This document shows positions 1 through 10,670 of a stretch of DNA of 42,727 nucleotides, one piece after another. The position numbers and the translations under genes were made by a program. Numbering within the stretch: position 1 is the stretch's first letter; the number at the start of each line of letters is the position of its first letter. This stretch comes from Scenedesmus sp. ARA3 (lineage: Eukaryota > Chlorophyta > Chlorophyceae > Sphaeropleales > Scenedesmaceae). The stretch is taken from positions 4,957 through 47,683 of the forward strand of contig RWJK01000948.1 of the NCBI GenBank assembly GCA_004335835.1. The letters are read 5' to 3'. The notes under the pieces were generated by a model, which worked only from the letters and a program-made list of their open reading frames with translations, ran no database searches and had not been told where the DNA came from.

Positions 1-776
1 GGGGGTAGGCAGCAAGCGACTTTGATCAGCGTGTAGGCAAGAGCTTGATTCCCGGCAAGCGGTTGCACCCCTTTACAGATTAACTGGGTGTCTCAGTCTC
101 AAGTAAACCGCCCCCCTAGCTTGGCCAGCGGGCCGACCTTCCGCGAAGGTCATAGTGGGTAATCATCACGACCTTCCTCAAAGACAGTCCCTGACAATAT
201 GAAGGTGTGGCTTCAAATCACAAGTATTTATCCCGCTGTAGGCATATCACTGATATTCTACAAGCAATCGCTCTGTACGGTGTGCATAAATCATTCCACG
301 CTGCACTTCAAAGAGCAGGCCCGTGGACGCCGTTGATCTGCAGACAGCTGTCATTCTTTGGTTGTCGCAGACACACAAAGCACGATAAGTGAGTTTACAA
401 CATCTCAGAAAGGCTTTATAGGTCCCCGCATGTACAGGAGCTCTGCATCTGGGCACGTGTTCCACCAGCTCAGCTCGCTGCACTGCAGAATTCTGCTTCA
501 GCAGGGCAGTGGGTCGGACAGGCATATAAGAGAAGATGAGCAGCAGCAGCTTGTAGCTGCGCGGATTTGCGCAGTGCTTTGCTAATGGTTCCTGCCTCGA
601 CTCGCGGATCACCAGCTAGTGAACAGCTAGCTAGCTACCAGCTAGTGCAGCATGCAGTAAAACTGCAGAGCAGCCTTCCATCACGTACTATGCAGCAGCA
701 TGCACGGAGAATATTCTTGCATGTAATTGACCTGCACATATACAATTGCTTTTGTTGTGCTGCTGCGCCGCAGGGG
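1..776. other. Left flank, no gene supported
   Basis: No convincing coding region is visible. The last bases, ending near 774, read as a pyrimidine-rich tract followed by CCGCAG, which could be an intron 3' end. A 5' untranslated exon of the gene at 777 may therefore lie here. The open frame that runs into 777 from 567 has no protein-like features before 777. Confidence 0.3.
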
Positions 777-1433
777 ATGCCGTCCTCCAGCTACCGCAGG
801 GCAGGCGCTTGCCAGCTACTGGTCAGTGTGGTGCTGCTGCTGGCTTGCAGCTCCGGCATGAAGGGAGCCTATGCCTGGTCTTTTTTCCGACCCCATACAG
901 TTGATGCTCCATACACTCCACCCCCGTATCACCCAGATTCGCTGCCTCCTCCCCCTGTGAAGCCTGGTCTTGATGGCCCTGTGACTCCTGTCCACCCTGT
1001 GCCTGGCACAGCCCCAGCCATCACTCCCGCTGAGCAACGGCAGCAGGCAACAACAGCCGCGTTGAAGAAGTTCAAAGAGGAGGTCAAACAGACGGCAAAA
1101 GAAGAGGCGAGGGACTTTGTGATTGAGCAGGCGGTCCAGATGTTCGCAAACATGACATGTCAGATTTGGTGCCAGAGCCGCTGCGAGATGGGCACTCAGC
1201 CTAGGCCAACCTGTATCAACACAGAGGGGCAGGCGGAGTATGGGGTTAGCCGCAATGATGTGGCTGAAACTCCGAGCAACAAACAGGAGTGTGACAAAAT
1301 TTGCAAGGCAGTTGATGCAGAAATGAGGCGCGCTGGCAGCACATCAGCAGCAGCTACGCCTGTGACAGCCGCTGGCAGGCTGCTGATGCTAGGCTGTGGC
1401 ATTGCAACGTTGGCATCTCTGGCTTTCACGTGA
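777..1433 (+). CDS. Small secreted Pro-rich, Cys-containing protein, possibly GPI-anchored
   Basis: This encodes 218 residues from the ATG at 777. That start is preferred because a signal peptide follows at once: a basic N-region with SSYRR, a hydrophobic stretch LLVSVVLLLA, and a likely cleavage site after AYA (about residue 34). Next comes a Pro-rich segment (PYTPPPYHPD, SLPPPPVKP), then a charged stretch likely to be helical (KKFKEEVKQTAKEEA). A Cys-rich part follows with CQIWCQSRC, one further Cys and CDKIC. The C-terminus is hydrophobic after small residues (GCGIATLASLAF), as in GPI-attachment signals. The frame is also open upstream to 567, but that part is not protein-like, and a possible acceptor (CCGCAG) ends at about 774. 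TGTAA occurs 200 nt after the stop. I do not recognise the family; an extracellular or wall role is inference from the signal peptide and Pro content. Confidence 0.6.
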   Translation: MPSSSYRRAGACQLLVSVVLLLACSSGMKGAYAWSFFRPHTVDAPYTPPPYHPDSLPPPPVKPGLDGPVTPVHPVPGTAPAITPAEQRQQATTAALKKFKEEVKQTAKEEARDFVIEQAVQMFANMTCQIWCQSRCEMGTQPRPTCINTEGQAEYGVSRNDVAETPSNKQECDKICKAVDAEMRRAGSTSAAATPVTAAGRLLMLGCGIATLASLAFT

Positions 1434-1632
1434 TACGTAAGCGGCTGTTTGACTGGTAAGGGTCTTGCCACTGCCTCGCAGGCACTGCCACTGCAGTGGC
1501 ACATGAAGCTGTTTGTTCAGTAGGCAGGTTATGTGCATGTAGATTGTTGTCGAAGTCAGCTGCTGTATTACATGCTGACTGTATCATATTCTTTGTTGGT
1601 GTTAGGCCATGCCTGTTGCGTGAACGGCTGAA

Positions 1633-1637
1633 TGTAA
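1633..1637 (+). terminator. Putative TGTAA poly(A) signal
   Basis: TGTAA is the usual green-algal polyadenylation signal. This one is 200 nt past the stop at 1433, a plausible 3' UTR length. Confidence 0.4.
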
Positions 1638-1955
1638 TTGGTTCCAAAACGTGTTGATGATACACTGTTTGCACAGTAGACAGCCCTATCTGATCCAGCC
1701 CAATGCAAGTGCTGATCACTTTGCGCATCGCCAGGGCCCAAGCCAGACCCAGGTACATGCTTCATACTCGTGCATCACAGTAAAGAGAATTTGACAGAGC
1801 AGCAAATTTTCTCCAGCCCCATGCTCACTTGAGAGTTCAGTTGAATGTGGCCTAACACTCATAAGCTATTTGTTGGATTTTGATCAGGGGTCCCCGGGAG
1901 AAGAGGGCATCTCCTTGGCTAGCATGTGGACTGCAGTGTGATGCGGAGCAAAGCT

Positions 1956-1978
1956 ATCATCATCATCATCATCATCAT
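1956..1978. repeat. (ATC)n/(CAT)n microsatellite
   Basis: Nearly eight perfect ATC units in intergenic DNA. A His run appears in one + frame, but no gene is supported there. Confidence 0.9.
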
Positions 1979-2279
1979 GTTACTCATCAAGCCATAGCAT
2001 CAGCGCCATCGGCCCCGCAAAGCTATCGAATTGTCCACGAGGCCAACACTACACCCCCGGCCCCTGTGTACAGTAATCAAGCGTGTTTGCCAGAATTATG
2101 ATGCAACATGTGACTTCAGCGTGCTTGGTGGCTGGCCACAGGGAGACGCTGACTATAAAAGCAGGCTGCAAAGGCAACTTCAGCATTGAAACAATCTGGC
2201 CCACCAACAGAAAGAAACAGCTCAAGCTATCACACAAATCCAAAGTGCATTACAATCCAAATTGCCCCACGGCAGCCAC

Positions 2280-2545
2280 CTGCCCCAAGTCTAGGCTACT
2301 CGTGATCGTCTGCCATTGCTTCAAACGCCACCAGCTTGGCTGCCAGGTCCCCAGGCAGCGCATTCCTGTCTGCCAAGCAACATGCAGCTCAACCCGGATT
2401 ACCACGGCCGCCACCTGCTGCAAGCCTAGCTACTCATCATCATCTGCCATCGCCTCAAACGCCGCTTGGCAGCTTAGCTGCCAAGTCACCAGGCAGTGCA
2501 TTCTTAGCCGCCAGCTCAGCCTCTATCAGTGCATCCACATCATCA
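2280..2545 (-). repeat. Tandem duplication of the 3' end of the adjoining last exon
   Basis: On the minus strand, the segment encoding ALPGDLAAKL and the bases after it occur twice, 138 bp apart (near 2492 and 2354). The downstream copy lies outside the open frame. It continues in a clean frame to VAFEAMADDHE and a stop. The copy inside the gene carries CCAAGC where the other has GT, a net 4-nt difference that shifts the frame into an early stop after PSGV. The downstream copy may preserve the older C-terminus. Confidence 0.75.
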
Positions 2546-2601
2546 ATCTCCTCCAGCCCCAGCTGCTCATCTTCCGGCTGATGCAACACTGCTGCCGCCA
2601 C

Positions 2602-2635
<34 letters not shown>

Positions 2636-4871
2636 ACAGCGCCAGTGCCGCTGTGGCCTCTGCTGCTGCCCGGATGCTGCCTGCCGCTCCTCTCCGGCCT
2701 CAATCTGCCTACTGCTACCCCAGCTGCTGCCCTTGGAGAGTCACTGTCACCTCCAAACACATCATCCTGCGCTGCTGCAAAGCCAGGCACCGAGCCACCA
2801 CCCGCCCTGCCACACCCCCCATCCTCACTGTACGCTTCATCTGCCTCATCTCCAAGCATCAGCGTGCCTGCTGCAGCCATGCTGCCGGCACCCCAGCCGC
2901 CAGCTTTCACCCGGGAGCTCTCAGCTGCCAAACCTCCACCAAACTGGCCAGCCCTTGCACGGGAGCTCTCAGCAGTCAAGCCGCCACCACCAAACTGACC
3001 AGCCCGCAGCCGAGAGCCCTCTGCTGCAAGCCCGCCACTGCCACCCGAGCCCCCTCCACGCTGCAGAGACGCACTGCCAAATGAACCTTCACCCTGAACA
3101 GCCCTGCCTGCAGGTGCCCTAGATGCTGCTGCTGATGTTGTTGGCTCGTCTTGCCACTCCTCAGCAGCTGCTGGTGCTGCTGCACTACCGCCAACCCTGC
3201 CGCCACTGCTGCTCTCAAACTCGTCTTCATCCACCAACACAAGCTCGTCAGCCTCCTTGGTCGCCCGTGTAGCCCCCTTGGAGCCACCAGCAGCAAGGAC
3301 AGCCCTCTGCACTGCTGCCCCTACTGCTGCTGTGCTGCCAGACAATGAGCTGTCAGGGCTGGCTGGCCCTGCTGCTGCCACGTACTGGCTCTGCAGGGCG
3401 CTCCATGGGTCAGCGGGGTCAATTGCCCTGCTGCTGCCTGCTGCTGTTGCCTGGGAGGATGGCAGCGCAGTGTTGGAGCTGGCGCCACTGCTGCTGCGGG
3501 ACAGAGATTGGCGTGCAACCTGCATGTGGGCCATGAGCAAGCCACAGTGCTGTTCGGTAAGCAGAGGTAGTGCGGCAAGCTTATGCTGCTACCAGCGGCA
3601 AGCTCTCAATGTATGGTAGGCATCAGCATCGTCACTACTAGTGTACTGGCAACAGGAAATTATCTATGATGGTGCAGCCGGTATGTGCTTGTGTGAGCAT
3701 GATTTGTGCTGGGACTCGGCACAGCCCCCCACCTGTGCATTCAAGCCATGCTGCGCGTCATCAAACTGCGGTGCAGCTGGGCCTGCATGCTGCTCTTCAG
3801 GTGCATCAGCGAGCAGGCTGCTGTTGGTAGCATGCTGGCTGCTGCTGCTGCCGCCGCCTGCAGGCTCGCCAGTGCTGCGGCGATCAAGGGATGCTGTAGT
3901 ATGCAGACAGCATCACAAGATGAGCAGCAGCAGCTGTGTCACATCAACGAGTGTTGCACACAGCATGCTTGCAGGTGATGCAGACAAGCGGCTGCTGCTG
4001 TTTGCTTGGCATCCAAACATGCTAATGCAGCACAGGACGTGGCACTCACGCTGCAGTGCTCTCTGGTTTGTTACTGCAGCAGCAAGCAGACTGCACTCCG
4101 CACTCCTGACACCGTCCGGAACCAGCTGACATGTATGCTCAACCTACCCTGCCATCATAAACAGGTTTAGCTGTTGAGTTGCCAATTGAGCGGCTCACCT
4201 CTTGCTTTGTTGCTGCCCATGCTGCCAGTCAGCCTGCGCGGCGCAGGCAGCTCAACCGCCTGTGCAGCTGCTGATAGGCTCATAGCCCCACTGCCGCCTG
4301 TGGCAGCTGTGATGCTCTGCTGCATCAGATCTGCTGCAGCAAGCGGCGGCAGAGCACCGCCTCTGTTGTTGCTGCCAGCTGCAGCTGCCCCCAGGCCCCT
4401 GATAGGTGGCAGGGAGGAGCCTCTGCCAGTGCCATGCGGCTGAAAAGCAGTGCTGCCACTTGTTGAGTTGCTGAATAGTGCAACTGGTGCAGGTGTGGCG
4501 TGTGCTGCAGGATTTGCTGCGCTGCTGGAAGGGGCGGCGTTGCTGCTGTTGGTGTTTGTTTCGTTCAGCCAGTTGGGTTGGCGAGATAGCAGGCCTCCGA
4601 CTATGTTACTGCTGCTGGCAGGTTGCGCTTTTGCTGCTGCTGCGCTTGCAGGAACATTATGAAGCTCCTGTTCGTAGTCAAACTCTGGGTCTGGTTGCTG
4701 CTGCTTTGCAGGACTCTGTGTTTTCGCTGCTGTTGCTGCTGCGCCATCAAAAGCAGTAACGCCATCACGCGGGGTGGCTGTGCAGCTTTCAACAGCAAGG
4801 GCCTGTGCTGCTACAGCAGCAGCTGCTGCAGAAGGATCTGCATGCATGTAAGCCATCAATTGATGTGTCAT
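2455..4871 (-). CDS. Three-exon low-complexity protein with acidic C-terminus, unknown function
   Basis: The model joins exons 4871-4199, 3893-3733 and 3585-2455. Splice phases fit throughout: donor AGAG/GTGAGC in phase 1, acceptor ACTACAG in phase 1, donor CACAG/GTGGGG in phase 0, acceptor GTAGCAG in phase 0. The product is about 655 residues. It is rich in Ala, Ser and Gly, with FDYEQELHN near residue 65, PNWLNETN near 100, and a protein-like block EQHCGLLMAHMQVARQSL at the start of exon 3. A degenerate AESSR.(R/K)AGQFGGG repeat follows, then ten Gln from a CTG run, and an acidic end with EDEQLGLEEIDDVDALIEAE. Possible coiled-coil or disordered protein; no enzyme motif is seen. The start is uncertain: ATG 4871 is open, but an acceptor GCATGCAG before 4837 may mean an upstream exon. 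The final codons appear frameshifted relative to a downstream duplicate. TGTAA on this strand lies at 2254-2250. Confidence 0.6.
2604..2635. repeat. (CTG)n run coding polyGln on the minus strand
   Basis: About ten uninterrupted triplets inside the third exon of the 4871-2455 gene, read as Gln. Confidence 0.9.
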
Positions 4872-6768
4872 AGTCAGTCAGACGCACCAGGAAGATTCAA
4901 ACTCCCTTAGTCAAGTCAAGCACATGGTGTCATGTGACAGGCAGCTCTGTGTGTGTGCAGGCCATTGGGCAGGCACCGCACCTGCTGGGCTGCTGAAGAC
5001 TGCTGCGTTGTCCAGAGCCTGCGCTTGGCTCTTGGAGGGTAGCCTGCAGGAACATATGGTGACTGGTGAGGTGTTGCATCTAACACAGCAGCAAGTGCCA
5101 TGCGACTACTGCAGGGTGTCATCAACGCTGCAGCATGTGAACTGAGATCTACTGGCGGTTGATGGAAGAATAGGGTTTGTTCTCACTTGTTTATTGCTGT
5201 GTTGGGTTTGACTTCTACTGCTGCAGTTGTGGGTGTGACGCCTGCCGAGCAGAGTTATATGCACAGCAGTAAGCAGCAGGCCTAGTTGACTTCAGCATTA
5301 CTGCGTCAAGGGCGGCTGTCAAGGCTTCCACTTACTTTTGGATGACGTACAGCCCATATTTCAAACCTTTAATGCCACATGCGTCACGATGCAAGGATAG
5401 CGAGACCAAGCACATCAGTAAACGGTGTAGATAAGAGTGTGGGATTCGTATGGCTGGCGGACGTCACAGCCGCGTTCGATATATTCCTTGAGTCCGAGAT
5501 GTATATCAGCTATGAACTACGGCGATAGAAGGAATGTCAGGCTCGTGTCGACAAAAACCCTGGTTCCAGGCACATGTCCGTCACAGTGGCACCAGGCACA
5601 GTAGTTCCTCTTGTTCTTGGCACTGCCAGACAGCATGCCTGACGCAGGTGAGAGAGTGCTTAACATTGTCATCAGCGAGTAATCTACGCTGAGTTATTTG
5701 AACAGGTTCAAGATCCTGGCATTGCATGCTTGCACTGGACCAGCAACCAGAACAACTGCACCACTGCCACTGCACTACTGCAGTGCTGCTCTTGTGCATG
5801 CCATCAGCATGATGCTGGCATACTTGCAGACAACACCGTATACCAGTGAAATGCCGTCGCAATGTTACCCTCAGCATGCTACTGGCAGGCATAAACATAC
5901 TGCTATTCTCCGGCAACATGATCATGAGCCATCCGCCACATGCTCCACAGCTACAGCTGAGGCCAGTGACAGCAGGTCAGCTCAGAACGCAGCTGCTGCC
6001 AGCAAGCCCAGCGGGCAAGCAACTTCAACCCCTGACGACATAGCCTACTCAAACACCATCTATATGTAATGTAGTTTTCACTAGCACATCCAAGTGACAA
6101 AGTGCATTGTATTACGTTGGAGTGCCTGCTGCCAGCCACCGTGACATACAGGGTTCTGTCTGGCCCCACAAGCGGTGCACATGAAGTTGTAAAATCCTGG
6201 AACAGCGTAACCTCCAACCAACAATCGCCGGCAAACATCACCCCTGACAACAACTGTTCTGCTAGTGCTACCACACAGCATGCCAATCCGCAGATCTGCA
6301 CCGCCGACGTGTGCTGTTGATTACGTTGAAGCATGTGCTGCTAGGCATTGCGGCATACACAGAATGTCTGCCCAACCAGCTGCGCGATGTGCATGACCAT
6401 TCACAGAGTTTAACAATGCGAGACCCCAACCTACTGAGCAACTGCGACTGCTGACAGCCAAGCGCTGCACACCAGCACAAAAGCCCCATGTATGTGACAC
6501 GTCACCTGCGCAGCCCTCAACTCAAGCAACTACCAACTGATACAGCATCTCCACACCTCCCGCTGCCACAGCAACACCACAGCCACTGGCGATCTTGCTG
6601 TGCCAGGAGTGCCCGGCCGCCACATGCACAGCACATGACCCGCAACAACAGTGTGGCGCGCCCCGGCTACATCCATCAACTCAACCCATGGCAGCCATCA
6701 CACTGCCGCTGTCACGTCGCATGCCGTGCTTGCTGCACACAACATGACATGACACCTCCAATGCGGTT
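4872..6768. other. Intergenic, no gene supported
   Basis: Nearly 1.9 kb between two minus-strand genes. Open frames of 60-127 codons on both strands lack homology, sensible composition and splice-supported continuation. The right part would include the 3' UTR of the gene ending at 6769. The left part holds the promoter or an upstream exon of the gene starting at 4871. No TGTAA is visible close to 6769 on the minus strand. Confidence 0.3.
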
Positions 6769-8436
6769 CTACTTGCCGTGGCTGAACCAGGGGTGTGTTG
6801 ACACCACCACCACCTTCTTCTCCTCCTTCTTGGGCTCTTCTTTCTTCTTAGGCTTCTCCTCTTCCTCTTCTTTCTCCTCCTTCTTGGGAGCCTCGCACAC
6901 ACACTTGCAGGCCTTCTCCTCCTTCTCGTCCTCCTTCTCCTCTTTCTTCTCCTCCTTCTTGGGGGGTGGCGGTGCAGGCTTCTCCTCAACCTTGCCGTGG
7001 CCAAAGGAGAAGGACTTGGAGTAGGTGATGCTGCCGCTCTTCAGCGAGCGGCGGGCAGGCACGCCTACAGCAGGGCAGCACAGCACGCACCACAGTGCAG
7101 CAAGTAGATTTTAGTGTTGTTGATCGATAAGCAAGCGGTGAAGGTGACGCTGCCGCTCTTCAGAGAGCGGCGGGCAGGCACGCCTGCAGCAGGGCAGCAC
7201 AGCACGCAGCGCAGTGCAGCAAGCAGACTTTAGTGTTGTCAATCGATAAGCAAGCGGTGAAGGTGATGCCGCTCTTCAGGGAGCGGCGGGCAGGCACGCC
7301 TGCGGCAGCAGCACAGCACAGCACGCAGCGCAGCAAGTACAGTGATAGTGTGGCAAAGTGGCAGGACTTGGAGTAGGTGATGCTGCCGCTTTTCGGAGAG
7401 CGGCGGTTGGGCTGGCCTGCAGAACTTCTTGAAGAGCAACACAGCGCAGCAAGTACAGTGTTAGTTTGGCCAGCTGGGAGACACCTGCAGACGGTTGTGC
7501 CGCCTGACTTGAGGAAGCGGCGGGCAGGCGCAGCGGCGCCTGCAGCAGAGCAGATCAGCACACAGCGCAGCAGTCGGATGTTATGTGGGCATACAGGGAA
7601 GGACTTAAAGGCGGTTATGCCGCCTGACTTGAGGGAGCGGCTCGCTAGCAGGCCGGCAGCGCCTGCAGCAGAGCAGCAGATCATCACAGCATGCAGGGCA
7701 GGCAGGAGTGCAGTGTGCGGTAGTCACAGGTGTGCCAGTGCAATGTGTAGCGTCTGCTGCTGCCAGCTTTGCTGCGCTGCTGCTATGCGATAAAAAGCAT
7801 TCAACTGCTGTCAGACAATGTGCAGGGTTGGAGGCAGGTGCAACTAAAAGCAGCATGTATGCTGTGTTGGGGACCGCTATGTGAGGGACAGACTTATGAA
7901 AGCTGTTGCACTGCTGCCGCTGGCTCAATGCTGCTGCTGCTACTGCTCCTGTCATTCAGCTGCTGCTTCAGCGTCAGCGCTCCCCTGCCGGCGGCTAACA
8001 CCACAGGCACTGCAGGATGCATAGGCCTCAACAAACAAAAGCCTTGCAGCTACTACATTGTGCTAAACTGTACTTGACTGTCACTGATCTGATTGGCTAC
8101 AGCTGTGCATTGCGGGGTAGTCCACTGGATCAGATCTGGCAGATCTGTGTGCACTGCATGCAGACCTTGCAGCTTGCAGCATTCAAGTAGAACCTCGACC
8201 AAATGAAACCCTCTGCTGCTTACGAGCTAAATGCTTATCTATTATTGCCAGGGCCAGCAGAATGGTCAGGAATCATCAGGAAGCACTGCTGCCAGCTGGC
8301 AGTTGGATGCTGGCCACTCACCAGCAACAGCGAGGTCGTCGGCAGCAGCAGGTGGCGCGAGAGCCAGCAGCACCAAAGACACCAGCAGCAGCCCTGCGAT
8401 GGCTGCCGCCAGCACGCTCCTCTGTTGCACGGCCAT
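6769..8436 (-). CDS. Secreted Lys/Glu-rich polyampholyte protein with CKCVC motif
   Basis: Exon 1 is 8436-8322 and exon 2 is 7064-6769, giving 136 residues. Exon 1 codes a strong signal peptide (MAVQQR, then LAAAIAGLLLVSLVLLAL) with a likely cleavage site in PPAAA/DD. It ends at GCTG/GTGAGTGG in phase 1. Exon 2 follows acceptor CTGCTGTAG in the matching phase and codes VPARRSLKSGSITYSKSFSF. A tail of about 65 residues of Lys and Glu follows, broken by APPPPKK and by ACKCVCEA, and it ends in THPWFSHGK. Entry to the secretory pathway is well supported. A binding role for the CKCVC cluster and the charged tail is only a guess. The 1257-bp intron holds five degenerate copies of its own 3' end plus the start of exon 2 (separate entry). 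ATG 8436 is chosen over an in-frame GTG at 8451. Family not recognised. Confidence 0.7.
7030..7700 (-). repeat. Six-copy tandem array of an intron 3' end plus exon start
   Basis: Units of 116-123 bp each contain a (CTGCTG)CAG-type acceptor, GCGTGCCTGCCCGCC or a variant, and the RSLKSG coding segment. The exon-start positions on the minus strand are 7064 (functional, TAG acceptor), 7183, 7299, 7416, 7539 and 7662. The copy nearest the exon body is intact. Divergence grows with distance: copies at 7539 and 7662 read as KSGGTT and KSGGIT, and the copy at 7299 lacks one codon. Copies 2, 3, 5 and 6 still have a canonical acceptor. Confidence 0.9.
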
Positions 8437-10088
8437 GTTGCTCGCAGCCACTGGGTCACGCAGGGCAGCGGATGAGATGCGCGTTCAAACCAGGCTAGTG
8501 CGATTACAACTGTTCAGCGTATCAGCGGCTTGTGCGTGCAAGGCACAGAGAATGTGCGCAATGCGGGCATCGTCACAGCGGGGTTCCTGTCCGTCGAATG
8601 CTGGGGCTGATCTCCGAGGTGTAACCGCCCGATCCTTGGATCCACAGCCAAGCTGCACAGCAATCACCTTGTCTTGGCACAGCTACGCTCCCTTTAGCTG
8701 AGTTCAAACACACCAATATTTAAAGCCACAGTTTTGCAAGCGGGAATTTTCAGAACACGACTCGGTGACACCGCAAGTCCCACGAGGAATATGCTGTTAA
8801 CTTTGCTGTTGTGGTTAACGGACACCTACTTGAAGAGACCTTAGCTTGCCTGAGCTCGATTCATGCAGTTGTTTTGTTAAGCAGCATTGCAGCTGCGCTG
8901 CTTGTTCAACAACACTGCTTCAATGTAGCTGGCACCCTCAACCTGGCTGCTAGTATAGGGTGGTCACCGCGGTGCTGCTGCAGCTGTTGTGCGCAGCACG
9001 GCATTGCAAGCACGAGACGTCTGACATGCAACTGTACAGATCGCAGCCATGACGCGCCCGCCTGCCTGCCTGTCAGCTTGCATGCCTGCCTATAGCGTCT
9101 GCTGCTGCCTGTGCCTGTCGCCACAGCCAAAAGCTGCTTTTACCCGCCCCAAATCAGCAGAAGCAGTCCTGATGTGAAAACAGCCGAGGACAAACGTCTG
9201 CACTTACAAAGTCTGGATCACTGACTGAGTGCAATCAACCATCTGCACCACCTAAGAAGTGGCCTAATCAGCCACAAACATGCGGATGCGGTGTGATGAA
9301 CACCAGGAGGGAAACCCAGCACAGCACATGAGTTGTGACTGAGCTTTGGTCTCCTCAACTACTCGAGTATACACTGCAGATGACCAGCAGGGATGCATTT
9401 AAGACCCGCACCATTGCTGACGGTTTGCGCAAGACAACAACCAACTGCAGGGTGCTTGCCATCTGCAGACAAGCACCTGCATATGTCGCAGCTGCGCCCA
9501 TACTCCAGTTGCGCCTGTTGCAACACTGCGGCTGCTGACCATTGCCGTTGCTGTCAAGGCAGCAACTGTCAGCTACATAGATGCGCTGCTTTGGATGGCA
9601 GGTGGTAATCAGCAGGTACAATGCCAACTGCACCACCTGTTGCACAGTTGCAGCAGGACTGCTAAGCAGCTGCCAGCGCAGTGCGGCAATGGATACGCCT
9701 CCGCTTCCTGCAACCTAGCAGCGCTAAAGCAAAAGAGCGAAACACTCTTCACCTTGTAAGAGATGCTGGAGTCGTGCATGTGCTGAGCCATTACTGCTGC
9801 TTGCACTGGCATTGCTGCTCGCAATGGAACTGCTGCTCGTGGTCCAGCTGCTGTCCCTGCTCTGCGCAGCTACCTAGTAGTTCTGCAGCTGCAGGCGTGC
9901 TGCTAGCGCATGCATCCGGAAAATTTGCCTTGAAAACGTCCTGCAACCAAGCAGAAACACCAGGGCAGCAAAACAGCACCCTGAGCACCAACGCAGCAGC
10001 AGGGAGCCAGCAGAGCCAAAACCCAACAGCAGACTGGTGCCATGCAGCAGCATAGCCATGCAGGCTGCTCACCTAGCTACAGCTATGG
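8437..10088. other. Intergenic, no gene supported
   Basis: This holds the upstream region of the signal-peptide gene (right-to-left from 8436) and the 3' flank of the complex I gene that stops at 10089. Short open frames on both strands are Cys- and Leu-rich shadows of CTG-rich sequence. I see no coding pattern, RNA gene or repeat beyond scattered CTG triplets and a CCTGCCTG cluster near 9060-9090. Confidence 0.3.
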
Positions 10089-10268
10089 CTAGTGGTGGCC
10101 CTTGCCATCGTCTGTCGCCTTATCATAGGCAATGTAGACCGCAGCAGCAGCAAGCCCGATGAAGAAGCCAGGCACTGCGTTGCGTCGCTGGAACTGCAGC
10201 AGCGGGTGTGCCCTCCAAGCCTCAAACTTCTCCCACTGAAAGCCTATGCTCTTGGCTGCGGGTGCCAT
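10089..10268 (-). CDS. NDUFB3: Mitochondrial complex I B12/NDUFB3-like subunit
   Basis: A single open exon of 59 codons plus stop starts at ATG 10268, in the good context ACGCCATGG, and ends with TAG at 10089. The protein has the B12-family pattern: an amphipathic start (FQWEKFEAWR), then WRAHP, then a basic patch (QFQRRN), then AVPGFFIG, and a single hydrophobic segment (LAAAAVYIAY) ending in charged residues and GHH. Plant and animal B12 subunits share W-R-x-HP followed by an A-x-PG-x2-IG transmembrane helix. They are single-pass accessory proteins of the complex I membrane arm and lack a cleavable presequence. The length is at the short end for the family, so an extra 5' exon cannot be excluded. 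The gene is divergent from the pantetheine-phosphate adenylyltransferase gene, with about 400 bp between the start codons. Confidence 0.82.
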   Translation of the reverse strand: MAPAAKSIGFQWEKFEAWRAHPLLQFQRRNAVPGFFIGLAAAAVYIAYDKATDDGKGHH

Positions 10269-10670
10269 GGCGTAGTGCGGTGTGAGTGCAACCAGGCAAA
10301 CAGGCAGAAGTCACCGGTGCCCGATCTCGCTACAGTTCCTGGCCCGCAGTGCTTTGCAACTTCGCCACTTTACGATCAACCCAATGCACTAGGACTTCTG
10401 TGATTACAGACGGTTGAGGGGCCTCATCACTAACATGACAGGGCTTGTGCCCAGGCCCAGGGCACTCTACGATGTGATCAGCTCGCTCGACACCTTCTCA
10501 AGCAAGCGTAACATTCTATCTGAGCCATGCGTCAACATTGCTTGCACTCCACCGTACCCCACCCGGCACTGCAACAATACAACAGTACCTTTGCCTTTGC
10601 ACTACTGAGACCTGGTGCCCGCCTCAATCGACACATCAGTGTGCTCACAGCCCCAGCAACTACACACGCT
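10269..10670. promoter_or_regulatory. Shared divergent promoter region
   Basis: These 402 bp separate the start codons of the complex I subunit (minus) and the CoA-pathway gene (plus), so both promoters and 5' UTRs must lie here or in overlapping sequence. No TATA box is obvious. A + frame near 10414-10540 reads in a somewhat protein-like way (RGLITNMTGLVPRPR) but has no splice-supported link to either gene. Confidence 0.4.

Noticed and set aside
2083..3122. Overlapping + strand frames opposite the 2455-4871 gene
   Set aside because: They are Cys/His/Pro-rich shadows of a CTG-rich antisense strand. The minus strand has consistent splice phases and protein-like blocks.
10414..10608. Protein-like + frame (RGLITNMTGLVPRPR...) in the divergent promoter
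   Set aside because: An acceptor-like GATTACAG precedes it, but there is no donor or phase-compatible link to PPAT, whose start at 10671 fits the family.
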